Source: Antilocapra americana | Lineage: Eukaryota; Chordata; Mammalia; Artiodactyla; Antilocapridae | NCBI GenBank assembly: GCA_007570785.1 | Contig: ML662466.1 | Span: forward strand, 601,446-665,445 | Length of the DNA stretch: 64,000 bases | Reading direction: 5' to 3' | Shown here: piece by piece, positions 55,591 to 64,000 of the stretch | Numbering within the stretch: the stretch's first letter is position 1 | Layout: every line of letters starts with the position of its first letter | Notes under the pieces: model-generated | Told to the model about the DNA's origin: nothing | Databases searched by the model: none | Seen by the model: the letters and a program-made list of their open reading frames with translations, nothing else | Program-made: the position numbers and the translations under genes

Positions 55591-57893
55591 CATGATTCTC
55601 TATATAGAAAATCCTAAAGACTATACCAGAAAAGTACGAGAGCGAATCAGTGAATATAGTAAAGTTGCAGGATATAAAATCAACACACGTAAATCCCTGG
55701 CATACCTATACATTAAAAATGAGAAAACAGAAAGAAAAATTAAGGAAACAATTCCATTCACCATCGAAACAAAAAGAATAAAATACTTAGGAATGTATTT
55801 ACCTAAAGATACAAAAGGCCTATATAGAGAAAATTATAGAACACTGAAGAAAGAAATCAAAGAGGACACAAATAGATGGAGAAATATACCATATTCATGG
55901 ATTGGAAGACTCAATATAGGGAAAATGAGTATACTGCCCAGAGCTATCTATAGAGTCATTGAAATTCCTATCAAGGTACCAGACGTTTTTTAAAGAGAAC
56001 TAGAACAAATAATTTAACAATTTGTATAGAAATACAAAAAACCTCTAATAGCCAAAGCAATCTTGAGAAAGAAGAATGGAACTGGAGGAATCAACATGCC
56101 TAACTTTATGCTATACTACAAAGCCACAGTCATCAAGACAGTATGGTACTGGCACAAAGACAAAAATATAGATCAATGGAACAAAATAGAAAGCCCAGAG
56201 ATAAATGCAAGTACCTATGGACACCTTATCTTTAATAAAGGAGGCAAGAATATACAATGGATAAAAGACAATCTCTTTAACAAATGGTGCTGGGAAAACT
56301 GGACAGCCACTTCTAACAGAATGAAACTAGAACACTTTCTAACAGTGAACAAAAGTAAACTCAAAATGGATCAAAGATCTAAACATAAGACCAGAAACTG
56401 TAAAACTCCTAGAGGAAAACATAGGCAAAACATTCTCTGACATAAACCAAAACAGGATCTTCTATGACTCACCTCCCAGAATATTGGAAATAAAAGCAAA
56501 AATAAACAAATGGAACCTAACTAAAATTAAAAGCTTCTGCAAAACAAAGAAAACTAAAAGCAAGGTGAAAAGGCAGCCTTCAGAATGGGAGAAAACAATA
56601 GCAAATGAAACAATGTACAAACATTTAATCTCAAAAATATACAAGCAATTCCTGCAGCTCCATTCCAGAAGAATAAATAACCCAATCAAAAAGTAGGCCA
56701 AAGAACAAAACAGACATTTATCCAAAATAGACATACAAATGGCTAACAAACACATGGAAAGATGCTCAATATTACTCATTATCAGAGAAATGCAAATCAA
56801 AATCACAATGAGGTACCACTTGACACCAGTCAGAATGACTGCCATCCAGAAGTCTACAAGGAATAAATACTGGAGAGGATGTGGAGAAAAGGCAACCCTC
56901 TTGCACTCTTGGTGGGAATGCAAGCTAGTACAGCACTATGGAGAACAGTGTGGAGATTCCTTAAAAGAATAGAAATAGAACTGCCATATGAGCCAGAAAT
57001 CCCGCAGCTGGGCATACGCACCAAGGAAATGAGAATGGAAAGTGATACATGTACCCCAATGTTCATTGCCACATTGTTTACAATAGTCAGGACATGGAAG
57101 CAATCTAGATGTCCATCAACAGACGAATGGATAAGAAAGAGGTGGTACATATACACAATGGAATATTACTCAGCCATCAAAAAGAATAAATTTGAATCAG
57201 TTCTACTGAGGTGGACATAACTGGAGCCTATTAAAAAGAGTGAAGTAAGCCAGAAGGAAAAACAACAATGCAGTGTACTAGCACATATATATGGAATTTA
57301 GAAAGATGGTAACAATAACCCTGTATGTGAGACAGCAAAAGAGACACAGATGTATAGAACAGTCTTTTGGACTCTGGATGATATGGGAGAATGGCATTGA
57401 AACATGTTAATTATCCTATGTGAAATGAATCGCCAGTCCAGGTTTGATTCATGATACCGGGTGCTCACGGCTGGTGAATTGGGATGACCCAGAGGGATGG
57501 AATCAGGAGGGAGGTGGGAGAGGGGTTCTGGAAAAGGAACACATGTGTACCCAAGGCAGATTCATGTCAATATATGACAAAACGAACATGATAATGTAAA
57601 GAAAAACTAATTAATTAATTAAAAATAATAGAATGCATATTATAATTGTTATTTCTTCTTCTTGGATTGATCTTTTGATCATTATGTAATATCTATCTTT
57701 ATATATTTTCACAGACTTTATTTTAAAATCTAATTTATCTGATATGAGTATTGCTACTCCTGCTTTCTTTGGTCTCTATTTGCATGGAATATCTTTTTCC
57801 AAAACTGGGAATAGAACTGTGATATGACCCAGCAATCCCACTGCTGGGCATACAAACCAAGGAAACCAGAACTGAAAGACAATGTGGCCAAGA
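55591..57893 (+). mobile_element. L1 mosaic: plus-strand 3' portion plus short minus and plus pieces
   Basis: From 55,591 a plus-strand L1 starts inside ORF2 RT just after the catalytic motif ([18 protein letters not shown]). It continues through the C-terminus ([18 protein letters not shown] in another frame; TCTPMFIATLFTIVRTWKQ) to the 3' UTR and an AT-rich tail near 57,630. A minus-strand endonuclease piece follows at about 57,640-57,800. Then comes a plus-strand C-terminal scrap to 57,893. Stops at 55,990 and 56,440 among others break the frame. Confidence 0.82.
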
Positions 57894-58255
57894 ATGAAAT
57901 GGTCCTCAATGTGATTTAAGACCATCTAGTAGGAGGAAAGTGAAATGATCCTCCTTTCCACAGATACTTAAATACCATCTAAATATCAAGTAGGGATTTT
58001 AGGCAAAATATTAAAAAGTAGATAATGGTGACAGGTGAGAGAACAGAATGAAAGCCTGAATACTGTGACTTTGAAGCCAAGTTTGGAGGAGACACACCAC
58101 CCCAGCCAGGTGACACATCATTGCTGAGTTAGAGAGATGTAGATGGCAGGTAAGGTTTGTGGGATCACAAGGGGCATTTAAAATGCCTATTTTATTCCAT
58201 TAAACCCTCTGAATTTCTCCTCATCCTGCACTAGATGTGTCAGGATTGGGCTTTG
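57894..58255 (+). repeat. Partial tandem unit between L1 mosaic and U12
   Basis: Resumes at GAATGAAATGGTCCTCAATG in the middle of a unit and runs through the AT-richer second half to the next anchor. Its first part overlaps in consensus position with the end of U11, so it belongs to a different copy. Confidence 0.8.
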
Positions 58256-58896
58256 TGATGTCAAAGGACCCCAGGGCCACCAATGGCTGGGGAAGTGATT
58301 GCTGACTTCATATGGCATAAGGGTGTGACCCCATTGGGAGGGGGGTTTATAGGGATGCTCAAGGGCTCAGTACCAGACCCCTGCGAGTTTTCTAAATGGC
58401 AAAAGACAGCTGCCTGTGGAGCAATGGCCATTGTATTCAGGGCATTCTCACTGCCTAACGACAGGGGTTTCAGACTGGAAATGAGAAAACTGAAGAGAGC
58501 TACGTGCACCCTGAGAAAAGGAGGTGGGATGGAAGTTTCTTGGTAGTTGGTGCAGAGTTAAATGATCCTCAATGTGATTTAAGATCACATTGAAAGAAGA
58601 AAAAAAGAAGTGATCCTCATTTCCAGCAGCACTTAAATACCAGCTAAATATCAAGGAGGGATTATGGTGATAGGTTGAGAGAACAGAAAGAAAGTATGAA
58701 TACTGTGGCTTTGAAGCCAGTTTTGAATGAGACACACCACTCTAGCGATGTGACACATAAGTTTGGAGTCAGAGAGATTAAGATGCCACGTGAGCTTCCC
58801 AGGCTTACAAGAGACATTTTAAATGCTTCTTCTATCACAAAAAAACCGTATTAATTTCTCCCCATCCTCCCCTATATGTGTCAGAATGGGGCTCTG
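58256..58896 (+). repeat. Tandem unit U12
   Basis: TGATGTCA (58,256) is intact; CCAAT region reads CAATGG; the TATA is weak (TTTATAGG, about 58,346). ATG at 58,396 opens 20 codons ending TAA at 58,458 (MAKDSCLW, HCIQG). The unit is about 25 bp shorter than the others owing to a deletion near 58,670. Confidence 0.82.
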
Positions 58897-59282
58897 TGAT
58901 GTTAGTGCTTAACCAGGGCCATCATTGGCTGCCCAAATGACTTGCTGACCTCATCAGGCATAAGGATATGACCTCCTGGGAAGGGTATGTATAGGGGTGT
59001 TCAAGGGCTCAAGACCAAACTCCTCTGAGTTTTCTAAATGGCAACAGACAACTCCATTTTGAGCAATGGCCATTGTATTCAGGGAATTTTCACTGTCTAA
59101 ACACAGGGGATTCATACTGCAAACTAGAACACTGAGGAGAGCTATGTGAACATTGAGAAAAAAAGGTCAAATGGAAGTTTTCTGGTAGGTGGCCCAGGAT
59201 ACAATGCTGTTCAAGGTACTTTAAGACCACATTGTAGGAGGATAATGGAATGATCCTTATTTCCACAGGCACTTAAATTCAA
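58897..59282 (+). repeat. Tandem unit U13, truncated by L1
   Basis: TGATGTTA, ATTGG (58,924), TATGTATAGG (58,986) and ATG (59,038) are present. The micro-ORF is open to TAA at 59,100 (MATDNSIL). The unit ends at CACTTAAATTCAACCTA where L1 begins. Confidence 0.82.
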
Positions 59283-61175
59283 CCTATTTAGATTATCATA
59301 TGATTTTTCTATTTCATTTGGTTAATATGGTCTGCCACATTGATTTGCAAATATTTCAGAATCCATGCATTCCTGGGATAAACCCAACTTTATGGTGTGT
59401 GAGCTTTTGATGTGTTGTTAAATTATCTTAGTAAAATTTTGTTAAGGATTTTTTTGCATCTATGTTCATCAGTGATATTGGCCAGTAGTATTTGTTTTTG
59501 GTCTTTTTTTTGTGGTTTTGGTATCAGTGTGGTGGTGCCCTCATAGAATGAGTTTGGAAGTGTTCTTTATTTGCAATTTTTTGAAAGAGTTTTAGGAGGA
59601 TAGGCATTTGCTAATCTCTAAATGTTTGACAGAATTCACCTGTGAAGCCATCTGCTCCTGGGCTTTTGTCTTTTGGAAAGTTTTTGATCACAGCTTTGAT
59701 TTAGATCTTGTAATTGGGTTGTTATTATTTCTATTTATTCCTGGTTCAGGTTTGGAAGATGGAGATTTTCTAAGATTCTGTCCATTTCTTCCATGTTATC
59801 CATTTTATTGACATAGGATTTTTCAGAACAGTCTCTTGTAATCGTTTGTATTTCTGTATTCACCATTGAAACCTCTCGTTTTTTATTCTAAGTTTGATGA
59901 TTTGATTATCCTTTTTTTCTTGATCAATCTGGCTTGATTGATTTTGTTTATCCTCTCAAAGAACCGGCTTTTAGTTTTATTAATCTTTACTCTTGTTTCT
60001 TTCACTTCTTTTTCATTTATTTCTGCTTGGATCTTTATTATTTCTTTCCTTCTACTATTTTTTTTTGTTTTTATGTTCTTCTTTTCCAATTGTTTTAGGT
60101 GTAAATTAGGATTGTCTATTCGATGCTTTTCTTATTTCTTGTGCCTTAAGATTGCATTGCTATAAACTTCCCTCTTAGGACTACTTTTGCTGCATCCCAC
60201 TGGTCATGAGATATTGTGTTTTCATTGTCATTGTTTTCTAGAAAAGTTTTGATTTCCTTTATGATTTCTTCACTAACCTGTTGGTTATTTAGAAACGTGT
60301 TGTTTAATCTCCATGTGTTTGTGTTTCTTGTAGTTATTTTCTTGTAACTGATGTCCTGTCTCATAGTGTTGTGGTTAAAGAAGAAGTTTGTTATGATTTT
60401 AAATTTCTTAATTTTACTGAGGTTTGATTTGTGACCCAAGATATGGTCCACCCTGGACAATGTTCCATGTGCACTTGAGAAGAAGGTGGGTTCTTCTGCA
60501 TTTGGATGGAATGTCCTGAAGGTATCAATGAGATCCATCTCATCTCCTGGATCATTTAAGAATTGTGTTTCCTTATTCATTTTCTGTTTTCATGAATTGT
60601 CTATTGGTGTGAAAAGTGAAGTTGCTCAATCCTATCTGACTCTTTGTGACCCCATAGTCTGCAGCCTGCCAGGCTTCCCCATCTGTGGAATTTCAAGGCA
60701 AGAATATCGGAATGGGTTGCCATTTCCTTCTGCAGGGGATCTTCCTGACCCAGGGATCAATCCTGGGTCTCTCACACTGCAGGCAGACTCATTACTGTCT
60801 GAGCCACGAGGATAACAACTGGGGTATTAAAGTCTCATACTGTGACTCTGTTACTTCCAATTTTCCTTTGTATGTTTCTTAGTGTTTTTCTTATGTACTG
60901 AAGTGCCCCTGTGTTAAGTACATAGATCTTTACAATTGTTCTGTCTTCCTCATGGATTAATCCATTGATCATTATGTAGTGTCCTTCCTTATCTCTCATA
61001 ATCTTCTGTAGTTTAAGGTCTATTTTGTCTGATATGAAGATTGCTGTTCCATCATTCTTTTGCTTCCCATTTGCCTAAGATATATTTTTCCATCCTCTCA
61101 CTTTCAGTCTCTATGTGTCTTTAGGTTTGAAATGGGTTTCCTGTAGTGGGTTTCCTGTAAACACCATATATGTGG
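59283..61175 (-). mobile_element. Old L1 fragment (ORF2, 5' half), minus strand
   Basis: Minus-strand ORF2 from the RT region back to the endonuclease start, of the same older type as 8,740-10,449 ([20 protein letters not shown] near 60,450). It is interrupted by a SINE at 60,606-60,815 and cut at about 61,175 by the next L1. Confidence 0.8.
60606..60815 (-). mobile_element. Bov-tA type SINE, minus strand
   Basis: GTGAAGTTGCTCAATCCTAT, GACCCCATAGTCTGCAGCC and the tRNA-like GGGATCAATCCTGGGTCTC...TACTGTCTGAGCCAC show a minus-strand Bov-tA family SINE inserted in the old L1. Confidence 0.83.
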
Positions 61176-62870
61176 TTCTTTTTTTTAAATTAATTTACTC
61201 ATTTTAAATGAAGGTTAATAGCTTTAAAATATTGTGTTTGTTTTTGCCGTACATTGACATGAATCAGAGATGGGTGTACATGTGTTTCCCATCCTGAAAC
61301 TCCTTTCCAGCTCCCTCCCCAGCTCATCCCGCAGGGTTTTTCCAGGGAACCGGCTTTGAGTGCCCTGTTTCATACACCAAAGTTGGACTAGTGATGTTAT
61401 TTCACCTATGTTAACATGTTTCAATGTTAGTCTCTCAAATCAACCCACCCTGGCCTTCTCCCACAGAGTCCAAAAGTCTTTTCTTTATACCTGTGTCTCT
61501 TTTGCTGTCTCACATATAGGGTCATAATTTCCATCTTTCTAAATTCCATATATTTGCTTTAATATACTGAGTGGGTATTTTTCTTTCTGACTTGCTTCAC
61601 TCTATATAATAGGCTCCAGTTTCCTCCACATCATTAGAATTGATTCAAATGCATTCTTTTTAATAGCTGAATAACATTCCATTGTGTATATATACCATTG
61701 CTTTCTTATCCATTCCTCTGCTGAAGGTCATCTAGGTTGTCTCCGTGTCCTAGTCATTGAAAATAGTGCTGCAATGAACACTGGGGTACATATGCCTCTT
61801 TTAATTCTGGATTCCTCGGTGTGTATGCCCAACAGTGGGATTTCTGGGTCATATGGCAGTTCTATTAACAGTTTTTTAAGGAATATCCACACTGTTCTCC
61901 ATTGTGGCTGTATTAGTTTAGATGCATACCAACAGTGAAAGAGAGTTCCCTTTTGTCTGAAGTCTCTCCAGCATTTATTGTTTTTTAATTTTTTGATAGC
62001 TGCTATTCTGAGAAGCCCAGGATGGTAACCTTGTATTGTTGTAAACCTCTCTCTAAGCACTGATTTTACTGAATCCCATAGGATTTGGGTTGATGTGCTT
62101 TCTTTTTTGTTCTATGCATATTTTGATTTCTTTTTAGATGTATTCTGTTATTTGCTGGTCATTCAGAAGTGTATTTTTTATCCTCTATATGTTTGTATTT
62201 TTAATAGTTTTTTTTCCTTGTAGTTGACATCTAATCTTATTGCATTGTGAACAGAAAAGATGCTTGAAATGATTTTGATTTTTTTTAATTTACCAAAGCT
62301 TGATTTATGGCCCAGGATGTGATCTATCTTCGAGAAGGTTCCATGTGCAATTGAGAAAAAGGTGAAATTCACTGTTTTGTGGTGAAATGTCCTATAGATA
62401 TCAATTATGTCTAACTGCTCCATTATAGCACTTAAAGTTTGTGTTTCCCTGCTAATTTTCCATTTAGTTGATCTATCTATAGATGTGAGTGGGGTATTAA
62501 AGTCTCCCACTATCATTGAGTTATGGTTAATTTCCACTTTCCTTCTTGTTAGCATTTACCTTACGTATTGAGGTGCTCATATGTTGGGTGCCTGCACATT
62601 TATAACTGTTATATCTTCTCTTGGATTGATTCTTTGATCATTATGTAGTATCTTATATGTTTCCATGGCCTTTATTTCAAAGTCTATATTTATCTGATAA
62701 GAGTATTGCTACTTCTGCCTTCTTCTGGTCTCTATTTGAGTGAAATACCTTTCTCTAGCTCTTCACTTTCAATCTGTGCGTGTCCCTTTGTTTGAGGTTG
62801 ATCTCTTGCAGACAGTATACATAAGGGTCTGCTTTTGTAACCATTTCATGATATTCTTTTTTCATCTGTC
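61176..62870 (-). mobile_element. Young-type L1 with internal deletion, minus strand
   Basis: It has the 3' UTR (TTTGCCGTACATTGACATG) and ORF2 C-terminus up to about 62,015. It then jumps directly to the endonuclease half (about 62,020-62,870; [19 protein letters not shown]). The RT domain is missing, so this is a deletion product or two abutting pieces. Confidence 0.75.
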
Positions 62871-63640
62871 TAGCCATTTGTCCATCTTACTATTCAATCA
62901 TCAACTGAACTTTTTTCTTGAAAAAATTTGTGGAAAACTGCAAATATCAGTATGCATCTCCTTATGTATTTGAGCAAGCCTGAATTAAGTAGTGAGCTGT
63001 GTTTTTTGTAGCAATTTTCTTTGGATATAAACTTTACATACAATGAAACATAACAACCTTTTTTTCCCCCCAGTGATGATACTTTTTAAGTGAAGCACAG
63101 GTGATTTCTAATGTTGCATTAATTTCTAATTTACAACAAAGTAATCCAGTTATACACATATATGTGTATATATACATCGTGTGTATTTTTGTATATATAT
63201 ATATACACATATACATTCTTTTATTTAACCTTTTCTTTTTCCTGGATACATTGTGCAGCATTAGAAATTAGTTCCCTGACCAAGGATTAAACCTGTATCT
63301 CCTCATGTGGCAGTGTAGTATCTTAACTTCTGAACTGCCAGGGAAGTCCCATATATATTTTTTTGATTATGATTAATCATAAGCTATTGAATATAGTTCT
63401 TTGTGCTCTACAGTGGGAAATTTATCCATTCCATATACTCTGTTTTATATCTCTTAAACCCAACCTCTTATTCCATTGCTCCCCCAATTCCCTCTGCCTT
63501 GGAAGCCACAAGTCTGTTCTCTATATCCACTAGTGTGTTTCTGTTTCATACATATGTTCATCCGTGTCACCTTTTATATTCCAGATTTAAGTGATATCAT
63601 TTGGTATTTGTCTTTCTCTGATTCCCTTCACTTCGTATTG
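62871..63640 (-). mobile_element. Old LINE 3' region with a CHR-2-like SINE
   Basis: AT-rich DNA with a TA/TG microsatellite at about 63,155-63,215. A minus-strand SINE end is readable at about 63,265-63,350 (TTCCCTGACCAAGGATTAAA, then TGAACTGCCAGGGAAGTCCC), like artiodactyl CHR-2 elements. From 63,360 the text (AGTTCTTTGTGCTCTACAGT) resembles the 3' UTR of an old L1. Families are given from memory only. Confidence 0.6.
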
Positions 63641-64000
63641 AGAGGGTAAGGCAGGAAGGCCAGGGGTCTCCAAATGGAGGAAATAGGCTGCAAGTGTCAG
63701 ACATTTTTGTCTCTGTCTTAAGAGGCAGGAGGAAACAAACTAGCAATATTTTTTTCCCTTCTCTATACAAATTTAAAAGAAGTTTCTCTTAAAATACTGT
63801 GTTGCTAAAACTCACTTGGTTTCACCTGAAATTATTCGCAAACCTTGAGTTGACCAATGCATTCTTTTTATGGAAATGTTTGTCTTAAACTATGTTAATA
63901 TGCTATGGATTTACTCCAGACTGTGTCTTCAAGTCAGTTCTGCCAAATGGCTCAGGACCTACTTGACAGACCAGTATGTTATACTCAGACATTATTCCCC
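63641..64000 (+). mobile_element. Probable ERV LTR, runs off the window
   Basis: Starting near TGAGAGGGTAAGGCAGGAAG the sequence changes character and resembles a bovine class II ERV LTR (BTLTR1-like) as I recall it. No partner LTR or target duplication is inside the window, so this call is tentative. Confidence 0.45.

Larger units (their letters stand above)
35990..59282 (+). repeat. Array of 13 tandem units of about 665 bp, interrupted by mobile elements
   Basis: Thirteen copies (U1-U13) share one consensus and orientation. Seven (U5-U11) are contiguous with anchor spacings of about 662-668 bp. Each unit, in order, carries a CRE-like TGATGTCA, an inverted CCAAT motif about 30 bp further, a TATA box about 62 bp after that, an ATG about 52 bp after the TATA, a donor-like CTGGTAGGT, and about 400 bp of AT-richer sequence ending GTGACACATCAGTGT...GCATTTAAAATG. 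At least two subtypes exist: one reads GGAGCACACCACTGCGAGTC after the TATA, the other GACCAGACC and CATCAAGCATAAGG. ERV copy 2, two L1 regions and a retrocopy interrupt it. I do not recognise the family. Confidence 0.88.

Noticed and set aside
35990..59282. Treating the 665-bp array as a CRISPR array or centromeric satellite
   Set aside because: The units are far too long and lack short repeat/spacer structure. Seven contiguous copies with subtypes and embedded promoter motifs do not look like a homogenised centromeric satellite, though satellite origin cannot be fully excluded.

Overview
The window looks like repeat-rich, draft-assembled chromosomal DNA from a ruminant, most likely a bovid. 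The evidence is tRNA-derived Bov-tA and Bov-A2 type SINEs, BovB (RTE) LINE pieces, a CHR-2-like SINE and a full-length L1 of the bovine type. There are 100 Ns at 18,267-18,366. I see no intact single-copy host gene. Family names come from recognising sequence, not from a search.

Layout. From 1 to 5.6 kb there is mostly non-LINE DNA with two SINEs, several minisatellites and the remains of a multi-exon gene. Two of its predicted exons, 4,319-4,418 and 4,906 onward, join in frame across a minisatellite-filled intron. From 5.7 to 13.8 kb lie LINE and SINE fragments: a BovB with an inverted 5' part, old and young minus-strand L1 pieces, and a pair of BovB 3' ends facing each other. From 13.8 to 28.2 kb there is unassigned DNA and a decayed plus-strand gammaretrovirus-like ERV (gag, protease, RNase H, integrase, 3' LTR), with an 8.35 kb full-length minus-strand L1 (14,364-22,717, 15-bp target-site duplication) inserted in the left part. 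The stretch 28.2-29.6 kb is mostly unique and holds one exon-like 123-bp segment.

From about 36 to 59.3 kb the window is dominated by a tandem family with a unit of about 665 bp. I count 13 copies (U1 to U13). It is interrupted by two paralogous minus-strand ERV segments (29,637-35,989 and 42,936-51,020), L1 pieces (36,698-40,354 and 55,591-57,893) and a possible 3' UTR retrocopy (41,063-41,572). Most units carry a CRE-like TGATGTCA, some an inverted CCAAT box, most a TATA box, and nine of 13 an ATG in good context about 52 bp after the TATA box, opening a 20-codon cysteine-containing frame. This promoter-like array is the most interesting thing here. I do not recognise it. The two ERVs sit at the same point in the unit, so one ERV-plus-unit block was probably duplicated.

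From 59.3 to 63.6 kb there are more minus-strand L1 layers with SINEs. The last 360 bases look like the start of an ERV LTR that runs off the window. Apart from L1 ORF1 nothing is clearly an intact long protein gene. A Y-linked or other ampliconic, testis-related location would fit the nested repeats and tandem promoters, but that is inference only.
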